Shown: positions 1-8,447, numbered from the stretch's first letter. The stretch: 59,007 nt of DNA from Candidatus Woesearchaeota archaeon (GCA_016177615.1 JACOUX010000030.1:1-59007), one strand, 5' to 3'. Made by a program: numbers and translations. Notes: generated by a model not told the origin, from the sequence alone.

Positions 1-66
1 ACGATTCTTCACAGCTTAGTCGGTGGAAGCGGCTTAGTTATAGGATGCCTTGGAAAGTACAAATAA
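1..66 (+). CDS. C-terminal end of a truncated (window-edge) protein
   Basis: Frame 1 is open from the first base to TAA at 64-66. It encodes 21 residues ending in a Gly-rich hydrophobic stretch (LVGGSGLVIGCLGKYK), as in a glycine-zipper membrane helix. The gene starts to the left of the window. The next gene, on the minus strand, ends at base 67, so the two are convergent with no gap. The family cannot be named from this fragment. Confidence 0.5.
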   Translation, partial: TILHSLVGGSGLVIGCLGKYK

Positions 67-384
67 TCAGTTTAATGAGACTGGTGTGCTTTGATGATTA
101 TAATAAACTCTCGCTGAACTATAACACCCCCTGTCAAGAAAATACTTGGAGGCGGCAGGCACCCAATTTGACGCTTCTGTTTCAGCCAGCATGATTATGG
201 TTCCATCTATGCTTTTGCCGCAAAGATAGCATGCATAGCGTGATATGCCGCACTCAATTTCAAATGCCTCAATTGCGCCTTTCCTTATTTTTTCCATCAA
301 AGAAGCCCTCACTTGCTGGAACTTTGAGCCTATTATTGTCCCCCATAAAGCATGGGAATGGCTTCTTTTTATAAAATTAGTCAA
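67..384 (-). CDS. hypothetical protein, 105 aa
   Basis: I do not recognise this protein. It has a basic N-terminus, a central Glu-rich helix, and Cys residues including a CxxC pair (CYLCGK near residue 52) that could bind a metal. It is convergent with the fragment at the left edge. It diverges from the phosphoglycerate kinase gene across a 64-bp spacer containing AT-rich TATA-like sequence (around 415-428) usable in both directions. The intact frame and promoter make it a probable real gene. Confidence 0.55.
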   Translation of the reverse strand: MTNFIKRSHSHALWGTIIGSKFQQVRASLMEKIRKGAIEAFEIECGISRYACYLCGKSIDGTIIMLAETEASNWVPAASKYFLDRGCYSSARVYYNHQSTPVSLN

Positions 385-448
385 AATTCTTGCTTATTCC
401 GCACACTAAACCAAAAAACTTTAAAACAATAGCAGCTTAGCCTTTTCT

Positions 449-2032
449 ATGGCTGGAGCTTTATCTTTAAAAAATATTGACGTCAGTGGAAAAAATGTTT
501 TCTTGCGGTGCTCTTTTGATGTCCCTCTTGATTCCACAAAGGGCTTGCTTGATTCAAAAAGGGTCAGGGATGATTCTCGCATAAAAGATGCTCTTCCAAC
601 TTTGTCGTATCTGATAAAAAACAACGCAAAAATCATCTTGGCAGGGGGGTGGCTCGGAAGGCCTAAAGGCGAAGACCAAGAGTTAAGCATGGCACCTGTT
701 GCATTAAGGCTGCAGGAATTGCTCAAGGAAGCAGGCTTGCTTAAACACCCTGTAATTCTGACTCCGAACTGTCTTGATGGAAGCAATCCAAGAAGCGCCT
801 ACAAAAATAAAGATGAAGTTGCAAGGGATGTTGCTGGCTTGAAAGAAGGGCAGGTTATCCTTCTGGAGAATGTGAGATATGATCCTGAGGCTAATGCAGA
901 TAATCAGAAATTTGCGGAATTCATGGCATCGTTAGCCGGGAATGATGCGGTTTATGTCAACGAGGCAGAGGCCCAAAATCACAGGCCTGAAGCGACAATC
1001 ACGAGCGTGCCTTCTTTAATCTCCAAAAACAATGGCAAGGCGGCATTTGGGTTTAAAGTGGCGGATGTTATCAAATATCTTGGAAATTTGTCAAAGCTTC
1101 TTGAGAAGCAAGGCAGGGGTCCTTTCATTTTCTTCTTGTCCGGCAAAAAAATCGAGACCCAAGTTGGGATAACGTCAAAGATATCTGTAACTTATTCCCT
1201 GCTTGACAAAATGAAGGAAGGTGACATTATATTCGTGCAGGGCGCAGTTACTTATACATTTTTGATAGCAGAGGAGTATCTTGATGTAATAGAAAGAGAG
1301 CTGGACAGCATAAGCAGGATAATTGAGAGTTACAATAAAAAAATAAAGGAGGAAAGCGACAGGATAAAAAAAGAAGTTAAGGAAAATGCATCAGAAGCTG
1401 CGCTCAAGGCGCAGGAATCCCTTCAAAAAGAAAAAAGCGGCAGGCTGAAAGAGATAATTGGCATAACTGACAATGAAATAAGATATTTGATTGGAAACTC
1501 TTTTGTTGAATGGAAAGAGATAGGGGAGCAGATAATCTTTGCGGCACAGCTTTATATAAAAGCAAGATCAAAAAAAGTTGCCGTAATTACAAATGTTGAC
1601 CACACAATAACAAACAAATACCCGGACAAGTTTGGGAATCTCCCGCAGGACTCTGAGATAAAAACTTTTGGCTCTGCTGTTGGCATTCCAGAAGGATGGC
1701 TTGGAGTTGCCCCTGGCCCAAAAAGCCTGGATATTATAAGCAGCAACGTAAAAAGCGCCTTCATGCTCATCGTGGCAGGCCCCCTTTCAATTGAAGAGCC
1801 AAGAGTGGAAGAATTTTCAAAAACAAATAAAAAACTGCTGGAAGCTGTAAAAGAGGCAAAAAATAACGGCGTAATAACAATAGCTGCAGGGGGAGATACA
1901 GCTGCAATGGCCAGAACATACAAAGGTGAAGATGCTTTTACAGTAGTTTCAAATGCCGGCGGAGCTACACTAGAATTGATAGAAAAAGACGGGAAATTGC
2001 CTGGAATAATGGCAGTGGAAAATGCATATTAA
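449..2032 (+). CDS. pgk: phosphoglycerate kinase, divergent, with coiled-coil insertion
   Basis: Transfers phosphate between 1,3-bisphosphoglycerate and ADP in glycolysis/gluconeogenesis. Family landmarks in order: LGRPKG (about residues 69-74), LLENVRYDPE (138-147), YVNEAEAQNHRPEA (169-182), and the C-terminal nucleotide region with GGDTAAMAR and NAGGATLELIEKDGKLPG (from about residue 485). At 527 aa it is over 100 residues longer than usual. The extra length is a Lys/Glu-rich, predicted coiled-coil insertion at about residues 280-365, between the two Rossmann domains. Substrate-loop residues deviate: the usual VDFNVP motif reads CSFDVP and SHLGR reads GWLGR. A TATA-like box lies about 25 nt before the ATG, suggesting a leaderless transcript. 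Family assignment is firm; full activity is not assured. Confidence 0.9.
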   Translation: MAGALSLKNIDVSGKNVFLRCSFDVPLDSTKGLLDSKRVRDDSRIKDALPTLSYLIKNNAKIILAGGWLGRPKGEDQELSMAPVALRLQELLKEAGLLKHPVILTPNCLDGSNPRSAYKNKDEVARDVAGLKEGQVILLENVRYDPEANADNQKFAEFMASLAGNDAVYVNEAEAQNHRPEATITSVPSLISKNNGKAAFGFKVADVIKYLGNLSKLLEKQGRGPFIFFLSGKKIETQVGITSKISVTYSLLDKMKEGDIIFVQGAVTYTFLIAEEYLDVIERELDSISRIIESYNKKIKEESDRIKKEVKENASEAALKAQESLQKEKSGRLKEIIGITDNEIRYLIGNSFVEWKEIGEQIIFAAQLYIKARSKKVAVITNVDHTITNKYPDKFGNLPQDSEIKTFGSAVGIPEGWLGVAPGPKSLDIISSNVKSAFMLIVAGPLSIEEPRVEEFSKTNKKLLEAVKEAKNNGVITIAAGGDTAAMARTYKGEDAFTVVSNAGGATLELIEKDGKLPGIMAVENAY

Positions 2033-2034
2033 AC

Positions 2035-3306
2035 TCAAACCACAACCTTAATCTCATACTCAAAAACCTCTTTAACAGAGCTTTCTATCTCGCTTCTTAT
2101 GCTTTCAATTGAATTATTCAGCTTGTCAAGGTCATTGCCTAATTTCTTAAGCTCCTCGCTGTTCTTCTCTATCCTGAAATTTGACTCTTCAAGCCTTTGC
2201 TTGAACTCCTTCAGCTGCTCAGCAACCCCTGTTGCCTTAATCTTGCTTTCAAGTTCTTCGTTTTCTGCCTTAAACGAGTAGTATTTTTTCATGAACTGCT
2301 CAAGAAATTCTTTGCTTAGCCTCTTTATCTCCTCCAGGGATTTCTCTTTTTTTCTTTCATCCAGCCCAATCTTGCTTTCAGCAAGCAATTTTTCAAGATT
2401 TGCAAGGACTTGCAGTATTGCATATCCTTTGTCATTCGCCAAGCTCTCAATCGGGTTTTTCAGGTATTCAAGCACAATCTCTTCATGCTCAAATGCAATG
2501 TGCGAATACTTTCTAAGCGGCCTTTCAAGAACAGAAAATGCCTGAAGTATCTTGTTCTTGTCTTCTGCAAATGAGCTTTCCATTCTTTTCTTTTCCTCAT
2601 TCAGCCTAAGGAAGCTGCTGTATGCATCCCCTTTATTGAAGTTTTCTATTTCAGACAGTATTGCATCCTTTTCCCCGACTGCAAGCTCAGCCCTAGCATC
2701 TGCATCTTTCAGCTCAACATCAAGATTTATTTTTTGCTTGTTTTTCGCCTCAAGGATATGCGCCTTTTCAATCAGTACATTTACAGCCACTATCTTCCTG
2801 CCATTAAGAATGGCTTTAAGCTCCTTGAATATTTTGTCAAAATTCCTCAGGTTTTCAGCTATCTTGTTTGTCTCATTTGCGAAAAACTCCTGCAGTATAG
2901 TATAGCTTCTCAAGGTTGATTTATTCAGTTCATTTATCAGTTCGTCGAACTGCTTGCAGAACTCAATAAGATAAAAGTAATCCTTATTGTTTATCTCCAT
3001 ATGCCCAAGGAAAGAAGTGACAGCCCTTGCATATGCTTTTCTGTTGCCTTCCATATACTGCTTTGCCTTAAATGGTATGTTGGGATTCTGCAGCTTTGCA
3101 TTTTCAAGAATTTCTATATTGAAGCGGGCCCTTTGGAGCTCCTCGCTTATTTTCATAAGCATTTCTTCTGTCTGCAGCCTCAGCTCTTCTGTTATAGGCT
3201 TTGACATTTCCTTAAGCCAGTCTTCAAGTATGGGCAGCTTTATCTCCAGAAACTTTTTGGCTTCCTGCTCTTCATCCTTGAAGATTTTTTTGAGAAATTC
3301 CAGCAT
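2035..3306 (-). CDS. coiled-coil protein of unknown function, 423 aa
   Basis: I do not recognise a named family. The protein is highly charged (Lys/Glu-rich) and predicted to be mostly helical, with a long heptad-like coiled coil in the last 120 residues (EELKKLGNDLDKLNNSIESI region). There is no signal peptide, membrane segment or nucleotide-binding motif. It is convergent with pgk with only 2 bp between stops, and divergent from the pyrophosphatase gene. A cytoplasmic scaffold or SMC-like accessory role is possible but is a guess. Confidence 0.75.
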   Translation of the reverse strand: MLEFLKKIFKDEEQEAKKFLEIKLPILEDWLKEMSKPITEELRLQTEEMLMKISEELQRARFNIEILENAKLQNPNIPFKAKQYMEGNRKAYARAVTSFLGHMEINNKDYFYLIEFCKQFDELINELNKSTLRSYTILQEFFANETNKIAENLRNFDKIFKELKAILNGRKIVAVNVLIEKAHILEAKNKQKINLDVELKDADARAELAVGEKDAILSEIENFNKGDAYSSFLRLNEEKKRMESSFAEDKNKILQAFSVLERPLRKYSHIAFEHEEIVLEYLKNPIESLANDKGYAILQVLANLEKLLAESKIGLDERKKEKSLEEIKRLSKEFLEQFMKKYYSFKAENEELESKIKATGVAEQLKEFKQRLEESNFRIEKNSEELKKLGNDLDKLNNSIESIRSEIESSVKEVFEYEIKVVV

Positions 3307-3429
3307 TTTGACATAAAATTTTTCAATTTATGATTGGAAAATTTTTTTATATATAATTTTTACTATTTTGCAGGGCTAAAAACAAGTTTCACAAAAACCT
3401 TTATAAATAGATTTATTTTCCCACAGGAT

Positions 3430-5541
3430 ATGGTTTTTTTTAGTTTGGGGCTGTTGAGTTCGGTAATCATTATCAGCGTCTTGGCTCTATTATTTGCAGG
3501 CTGGCTGACAAGAGATGTTCTTAAAAGGGATTCCGGAACTCCGGCAATGAAAGAGGTTGCAAACGCAATCAAGATCGGCGCTGAAGCTTTCGTCAAGAGG
3601 CAATACACGACTATTGCTGTTTTATCAGCTGTTCTCGCTGTTATCATATTTGTTGCATACGCATTTTTTGCAAAAAACTATGCTTTGGGCTGGCGCACTT
3701 CAGTTTCATTTTTGTTCGGAGCAGCAAGCTCCGCTTTCGCAGGAATTTTTGGAATGTGGATATCAGTAAGGGCAAACTCCAGAACAGCAAGCGCTGCAAG
3801 AACAAGCATGAATGATGCATTCGTTACAGCTTTCAGGGGAGGCGCTGTTACCGGGATAGTAATTGTTGCGATGTCACTGCTTGGGGTTTCGATAATATAT
3901 TACTTATTCAGCATCGGAGTGCATACAAAAGATGTGCCTTTCCTGATTGTAGGATACGGCTTTGGCGCATCATTTGTAGCATTGTTTGCGCAGCTTGGCG
4001 GAGGAATCTATACGAAGGCAGCTGATGTCGGCTCAGATTTGGTCGGAAAAGTGGAAAAAGGAATTCCTGAAGATGACCCAAGAAATCCGGCTGTAATTGC
4101 TGACCTTGTGGGCGACAATGTAGGTGACTGCGCAGGAAGAGGAGCCGATTTATTTGAAAGCACAGCAGCAGAAAATATAGGTGCAATGATACTTGGAGTT
4201 GCTCTCTATTCTCAGGGTTTTGGAATCAAAGGAATATTATTCCCTCTCGTTGTCAGGGCATTTGGGCTTATCACAACAACGGTTGGAATCATGACAGTAA
4301 AGCTTAAGAATGAAAATGACAACCCTATGACTGCATTAAACAGGGGATATTATAAAACAAGCTTTTTGGCAGCTGTTGTATTTTATTTTACAACAAGATG
4401 GTTGCTTCCAGGAACAGGCAACTGGTTTTTTTATTCAGGATTGGTTGGAATTGCGACAAGCATACTGATTGTCTGGATTACAGTTTACTACACAGAATCA
4501 AACCCATTCTTTTTTAAGAACAGCCCCGTAAAAAAAATTGCAAAGGCTTCATTGACAGGGCACGCAACCAACATCATAAGCGGGTTTGCAGTTGCAATGG
4601 AAGCAACAGTGCTTCCTGTAGTGGTTTTATCTTTTGCTTTAATCTTATCATTTTACTTTGGAAAAATGTCAGGGGTCGCTCACGGAGGGTTATATGGAAC
4701 AGCTATTGCAACAATGGGTATGCTGTCAACTGCAGCCTATGTTCTTGCAATGGATAATTTCGGGCCGATAACCGACAATGCAGGCGGCATTGCTTCAATG
4801 AGCAAGTCCTCTGCTGAAGTCAGGAAAAGAACAGACAAGCTTGATGCTGTCGGCAACACGACAAAGGCGCTGACAAAGGGCTATGCAATCGGAAGCGCGG
4901 CATTGGCAGCTTTCTTGTTATTTACAGCTTATTTGGATGATGTAAAAGCGCATCTTCTCAAAAAAGGGATTGTGGTCGCATCAGTCACTGTTGATATTTC
5001 AAGGATACATGTTTTTGTAGGCGCTCTGATTGGAGCCATGCTTATCTTCCTTTTCAGCGCATTTGCTATAAAGGCTGTCGGAGACACTGCTTTTTCAATA
5101 GTCAATGAAGTAAGAAGGCAGTGGAAAGCGAAGAAAGGCATAATGTCAGGTAGGGATAAGCCGGATTATGCAAGAGTTGTTGACATTTGCGTCAAGGCAT
5201 CATTAAAAGAAATGGTGCTGCCCGGCCTGCTTGTTGTCATAGTCACAGTAGTTGTTGGAGTTGTTTTGGGATATGAATCTGTTGCAGCTTATCTGATGGT
5301 GGCAACAATAACGGGAATTTTGATGGCTTTACTGCTGAACACAGGTGGAGGAGCATGGGACAACGCAAAGAAGCTGATTGAGGAAGGGGAGCACGGTGGC
5401 AAGGGAAGCAACGCTCACAAGGCAGCAGTCACAGGCGATACAATCGGAGATCCTTTCAAGGACACAGCAGGGCCTTCATTGCACGTTTTGATTAAATTAT
5501 TGAGCACAATTACTTTGGTTCTTGTGCCGCTGTTTGTTTAG
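3430..5541 (+). CDS. hppA: membrane-bound proton/sodium-translocating pyrophosphatase
   Basis: Integral membrane pump that couples PPi hydrolysis to ion export. Catalytic signatures are intact: DVGSDLVGKVEKGIPEDDPR, then DLVGDNVGDCAGRGADLFES, and the C-terminal GDTIGDPFKDTAGPS. About 16 hydrophobic segments span the chain. GNTTKALTKG carries Lys at the position that is Ala in K+-dependent enzymes, so this should be the K+-independent subfamily; ion choice (H+ or Na+) cannot be read here. I place the start at 3430, not the upstream in-frame codon at 3334. A TATA box at 3400-3409 sits 28 nt before that ATG, and the protein then begins with a normal first helix (703 aa). A 32-residue upstream extension is unlikely. 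Confidence 0.95.
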   Translation: MVFFSLGLLSSVIIISVLALLFAGWLTRDVLKRDSGTPAMKEVANAIKIGAEAFVKRQYTTIAVLSAVLAVIIFVAYAFFAKNYALGWRTSVSFLFGAASSAFAGIFGMWISVRANSRTASAARTSMNDAFVTAFRGGAVTGIVIVAMSLLGVSIIYYLFSIGVHTKDVPFLIVGYGFGASFVALFAQLGGGIYTKAADVGSDLVGKVEKGIPEDDPRNPAVIADLVGDNVGDCAGRGADLFESTAAENIGAMILGVALYSQGFGIKGILFPLVVRAFGLITTTVGIMTVKLKNENDNPMTALNRGYYKTSFLAAVVFYFTTRWLLPGTGNWFFYSGLVGIATSILIVWITVYYTESNPFFFKNSPVKKIAKASLTGHATNIISGFAVAMEATVLPVVVLSFALILSFYFGKMSGVAHGGLYGTAIATMGMLSTAAYVLAMDNFGPITDNAGGIASMSKSSAEVRKRTDKLDAVGNTTKALTKGYAIGSAALAAFLLFTAYLDDVKAHLLKKGIVVASVTVDISRIHVFVGALIGAMLIFLFSAFAIKAVGDTAFSIVNEVRRQWKAKKGIMSGRDKPDYARVVDICVKASLKEMVLPGLLVVIVTVVVGVVLGYESVAAYLMVATITGILMALLLNTGGGAWDNAKKLIEEGEHGGKGSNAHKAAVTGDTIGDPFKDTAGPSLHVLIKLLSTITLVLVPLFV

Positions 5542-5606
5542 AAATTTCTTTTTTTTAAGAATTTAAGTTTCTTTAATTTGGTTAATCAATGGTTATTTCA
5601 ATTAAA

Positions 5607-5668
5607 GCGAACTTTGAACCCCGACCACCCACCCCTAATTTGAGAGGGTTTTTGCTTGGGTGATTCGC
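5607..5668 (+). other. nested inverted-repeat element, possible structured RNA
   Basis: The segment opens with GCGAA and closes with TTCGC. Inside, ACCC pairs with GGGT and CCCT with AGGG, giving a nested stem of roughly 60 nt. It lies between hppA and the promoter of the next gene. It could be a transcription-end structure for hppA or a small guide RNA. I see no clear C/D or H/ACA boxes. Confidence 0.3.
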
Positions 5669-5707
5669 ACATAGTTTTATAAATAAAGACATTTAAGACT
5701 TATTAAC

Positions 5708-6541
5708 ATGAGAACTAAATTTTTTCTAGCGATTTTATTTGTATTTGCTCTGGCAAGTTTCGTTTCTGCCGAAATTTGTCTCGATGCAGACAAGGGTGAT
5801 CTAGTGGAGAGGGGAAGGACTGCTATTTTAGATAATCAAGGTTATGAAAAATCATTTAATCTCGATTATTGTACTAACTCAAATAGTCAAATGGAACAAG
5901 ATGTTTTTTCTGAGATTAATAAATATCAAAGTTGTTCCGGTCCAGATTGTTACATTATAGAGTTTGTTTGTAAATCAGATACTGAAAGAAGTTATTCTAT
6001 AACGCCCTGTGCCACCGGTTGCACAAGTGGAGCATGTCCAACAGGGAGCTCTTATGATTATATTGGGAAAAGAATTGTATTGAATGAGGGAGAAACTAAA
6101 TTATTAACTATGAATAAAAAAGTTTATTCATTTCAACTTGATCCATTTATGGGCGACAAAGTAGGTATAGAAATAGATAGAAAGCCTTCTTATCTTTTAG
6201 CTGTAAATGATACTCATGAGTTCGACGATTTAGTTTTAACAATTTTGAATATTAGTATTGCTAAATATTATGGGGACACTGGAGAGGGTGATTTAGTAAA
6301 TGAAGAAAATGGCAGAGTAGTTTTTACAGTGAATAAAATAGGATGTGAACCTGTTGGTTTGAGGAAAGGCAATCAATACTGTTCACCCGAGAAGCAATGG
6401 GTTTCTCAGAGTGGTTCAGAAGAATTATGTCAGAATAACTTTGAGTGTTCAAGTAATCTCTGTATTTCTGCAAAATGTGTAAATCCAACGCTTTGGGAAA
6501 AAATCATAAATTGGTTTAAGCAACTTTTTGGTTCAGAATAA
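5708..6541 (+). CDS. secreted Cys-rich protein, 277 aa
   Basis: A Sec-type signal peptide (MRTKFFLAILFVFALASFVSA) is followed by an extracellular part with many Cys residues. There is a CxxxC-type knot around residues 100-112 and a C-terminal CQNNFECSSNLCISAKC motif of the kind often repeated in DPANN surface proteins. The last 20 residues (WEKIINWFKQLFG) form an amphipathic Trp/Phe-rich helix that may touch the membrane. TATA box TTTATAAATA at 5676-5685. Function unknown; probably cell-surface or secreted. Confidence 0.75.
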   Translation: MRTKFFLAILFVFALASFVSAEICLDADKGDLVERGRTAILDNQGYEKSFNLDYCTNSNSQMEQDVFSEINKYQSCSGPDCYIIEFVCKSDTERSYSITPCATGCTSGACPTGSSYDYIGKRIVLNEGETKLLTMNKKVYSFQLDPFMGDKVGIEIDRKPSYLLAVNDTHEFDDLVLTILNISIAKYYGDTGEGDLVNEENGRVVFTVNKIGCEPVGLRKGNQYCSPEKQWVSQSGSEELCQNNFECSSNLCISAKCVNPTLWEKIINWFKQLFGSE

Positions 6542-6576
6542 TCCTATAGTATAAGGTTTAAATTTATATTTTTGAC

Positions 6577-6672
6577 CTACACAGCCACCAATTTCTTCTC
6601 CTTAACCTCTGCATGAATAGCTTGTTTTGTAGTTTCCCAATAGAAATCCCTGAATTTATTATAGATAATTAT
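6577..6672 (-). pseudogene. 31-codon coding remnant without a start codon
   Basis: The minus strand is open for 31 codons. The residue pattern is protein-like (FRDFYWETTKQAIHAEVKEK then KLVAV and a stop), but there is no ATG, GTG or TTG start near its beginning and a stop lies just upstream. It looks like the preserved C-terminus of a lost gene. The family is not recognisable, and a chance open frame is possible. Confidence 0.3.
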
Positions 6673-6701
6673 TTAAATTGTAAGATGTTGTTTGGAGTAA
6701 A

Positions 6702-6935
6702 ATGGACCTTACTGCTGTTATAAGGAAGGGAGAAAAACAATTCGTGGCCCTATGCCCGGAACTGGATGTGGCTAGCCAAGGGCATACAATCGAGGAATCA
6801 ATTAAGAATTTAAAGGAAGCCTGCGAGCTATATATAGCGGAAATGGGGGCTCCTGAAGGAATCGGCTCGGAAGAAATCTTTGTTACAAGCATTGAGGTCA
6901 AAGAGCATGAAACTGCCGAGACTCTCAGGGCGTGA
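6702..6935 (+). CDS. hicB: HicB-like antitoxin
   Basis: Seventy-seven residues with the HicB partial RNase H-like fold: MDLTAVIRKGEKQFVALCPE, then LDVASQGHTIEESIKNLKEACELYI. This matches type II antitoxins that neutralise HicA mRNA interferases. A GGAG ribosome-binding site lies 5 nt before the ATG. The reading frame overlaps the start of the hicA-like gene by 29 bp, as expected for a co-translated pair. The partner gene is damaged (see hicA entry), so the antitoxin may be orphaned. Confidence 0.8.
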   Translation: MDLTAVIRKGEKQFVALCPELDVASQGHTIEESIKNLKEACELYIAEMGAPEGIGSEEIFVTSIEVKEHETAETLRA

Positions 6936-7089
6936 AGTTATCAAGATTCTCGCAAAGCAAGGATTTCATGCGGCAAGGCAGAAAGGAAGCCATATAATTC
7001 TTGTAAAAACTAATTTTTTAAAAAATGCCCCACAAAAAATACCACAAAAAGCCCGAAAAGCAGGTAAGGATAGCAAAAGCCCGAATTAA
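6907..7089 (+). pseudogene. hicA: HicA-like toxin, C-terminally replaced
   Basis: From its ATG at 6907 the protein has a textbook HicA N-terminus: MKLPRLSGREVIKILAKQGF, then RQKGSHIILVK with the catalytic His in GSH. After residue about 36 the match stops at base 7010. The remaining 24 residues are read out of frame from the start of the RNase P gene, ending in KDSKSPN. The usual C-terminal strand and helix of HicA are missing, so the toxin is probably inactive. The homology break lies 15 bp before the RPP21 start codon. Confidence 0.75.
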
Positions 7090-7339
7090 ATTTCTTTTTG
7101 ATGAAGCAAAAGAATCGTTCAGAAAAGACAGCAAGCTGTCTGACAAATATATAAAGCTGGCAAGAAGGATTGCAATGAGGTACAAGCTGAGGCTGCCTTC
7201 TGAACTGAAGAAAAGAATATGCAAGAACTGCCATAAATTTCTTGTCCCAGGGATTAATTGTAGGGTAAGGATTCATAAGCACAGGATAATCTATTTTTGC
7301 ATGAGCTGCAGGCATTATATGAGGTACCCTGTTAAATAA
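7025..7339 (+). CDS. rnp4: RNase P protein component 4 (RPP21/Rpr2)
   Basis: Archaeal protein subunit of RNase P, which trims tRNA 5' leaders. At 104 aa it has the usual size: a Lys/Arg-rich helical N-terminus (from KPEKQVRIAKARI) and a C-terminal zinc ribbon with CKNC (about residues 70-73) and FCMSC (about 92-96). The arrangement CxxC...CxxC is diagnostic. Its first 65 bp overlap the frame of the broken hicA gene. Confidence 0.92.
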   Translation: MPHKKYHKKPEKQVRIAKARIKFLFDEAKESFRKDSKLSDKYIKLARRIAMRYKLRLPSELKKRICKNCHKFLVPGINCRVRIHKHRIIYFCMSCRHYMRYPVK

Positions 7340-7452
7340 AGTCTATTATTTTCTTTCAATATAGAAAATAAATATATTCACTATTAGCAAGCGAAAACTT
7401 TATATAGTACTTATATCACTACCAAGTAACAAATACTTTGGGGGTACATGAT

Positions 7453-7563
7453 ATGTGTATTGCATGTTCGATAGCTGAAGGCAATCCTAACGCTAAAAAG
7501 GAAAAGGAGATTGATTACTCGGCTAATCAGCAGTATAACAGTTCAGGGAATTTAAATTATTAA
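7453..7563 (+). CDS. small peptide with N-terminal CxxC, 36 aa
   Basis: The ATG at 7453 follows a GGGGG ribosome-binding tract. The upstream segment holds a TATA-like box (around 7400-7412). The peptide starts MCIACSIAEGNPNAKKEKEI and ends in an Asn/Ser/Gln-rich tail. The CxxC pair could bind metal or form a disulfide. The next gene starts 8 bp after its stop, so they are likely one operon. Family unknown. Confidence 0.45.
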   Translation: MCIACSIAEGNPNAKKEKEIDYSANQQYNSSGNLNY

Positions 7564-7571
7564 AAGTTAAA

Positions 7572-7844
7572 ATGAGTATCGTAGAAATAATCAAACGTGA
7601 TAGGAGCAGGGGAAATCTGAAGATTCATAAAATTAGAGTAGGTGAAGAAGTTTTTTACTCAAGCTCATTAGCTCAAGAGATGCTTAGCATTTCGATAACG
7701 ACTTTAACAAAATGGCGTAAAACCGTTGAAGGGCAAGAAAGCGAAAACCCTTTAGTTTACCGCCTAGAAAATGGCGGTTATTATTACAGCCAATCTTTTA
7801 TTGATAGATTCAGTTTAGGAAACAGATTAAAACCCATAAGCTAA
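7572..7844 (+). CDS. small helix-turn-helix (MerR/excisionase-like) protein, 90 aa
   Basis: A probable winged-helix DNA-binding domain: YSSSLAQEMLSISITTLTKW reads like the helix-turn-helix of MerR/excisionase-type proteins, followed by a wing (YRLENGGYYYSQSFIDRF). It sits in a four-gene run of very small genes from 7453 to 8417 with gaps of 4-8 bp. A local regulator role is likely; the target is unknown. Confidence 0.55.
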   Translation: MSIVEIIKRDRSRGNLKIHKIRVGEEVFYSSSLAQEMLSISITTLTKWRKTVEGQESENPLVYRLENGGYYYSQSFIDRFSLGNRLKPIS

Positions 7845-7848
7845 GAAG

Positions 7849-7998
7849 ATGGAAACCGAAGAATTATTTTTGGACGAGGATATGGAGCAGATTGAGGTAA
7901 TGAGGGATTCAAGAAAAAAGATGAAGGACAAGGACTTCGCAAAGCTCATAAACAAAAAAGATCTTTCTGAGTTTGAGATGGACGAGATGTTTTTGTAG
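7849..7998 (+). CDS. small acidic protein, 49 aa
   Basis: Starts METEELFLDEDMEQIEVMRD and ends FEMDEMFL, so it is strongly charged and probably helical. It begins 4 bp after the stop of the helix-turn-helix gene and ends 5 bp before the LysM gene, which fits an operon. No family recognised. Confidence 0.5.
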   Translation: METEELFLDEDMEQIEVMRDSRKKMKDKDFAKLINKKDLSEFEMDEMFL

Positions 7999-8003
7999 GC
8001 AAA

Positions 8004-8417
8004 ATGAATTACTCTAACAACTATTATTTTAAAAAAGAAGTTCACCAATCTCATAAAGGGAGGAATATGCTTGCAGCAGCATTGGGCTTGGCTGGAATTC
8101 TTGCTGCGACAAAAACCGACTTGCCTAAGCGGGCAGGAGATATTTTTTCAAATGCAATTGATGACGCTATTTATGACCAAAATGTGACGTCTCAAAAATA
8201 TGAGGTTATTGATCATCGCATACAAAAGGGAGATATATTGCAAACATTGGTTGGCGGAAACAAAATGGCTGTTGATTATGCAATTGCAATCAACCCGGGC
8301 CTGAATCTTGGCAAACTAAAGCCTGGCAAATACATAAGAATACCAGTTCTTTCCAAAAATGGAAATGGATATACTATTCCTGAACTGTTCAGCAAGTTTT
8401 ACAGTACGCCCAAATAA
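8004..8417 (+). CDS. LysM-like domain protein with N-terminal membrane anchor
   Basis: A hydrophobic segment at about residues 20-36 (MLAAALGLAGILAATKT) follows a basic N-terminus, suggesting membrane anchoring. The C-terminal half resembles a LysM fold: YEVIDHRIQKGDILQTLVGG, then AIAINPGLNLGKLKPGKYIR and IPVL. LysM domains bind glycan chains. In a DPANN archaeon this may serve attachment to a host or to the cell envelope, which is inference. It is the last gene of the small-gene run. Confidence 0.55.
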   Translation: MNYSNNYYFKKEVHQSHKGRNMLAAALGLAGILAATKTDLPKRAGDIFSNAIDDAIYDQNVTSQKYEVIDHRIQKGDILQTLVGGNKMAVDYAIAINPGLNLGKLKPGKYIRIPVLSKNGNGYTIPELFSKFYSTPK

Positions 8418-8447
8418 ATTTTTAAATCAGAGGATATTCTTTTGGTT

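Noticed and set aside
3334-3429. Upstream start for the membrane pyrophosphatase
   Set aside because: The TATA box lies inside this stretch, and the family N-terminus begins at 3430.
8214-8420. Catalytic enzyme in the LysM-like gene
   Set aside because: No catalytic motif accompanies the LysM-like fold.
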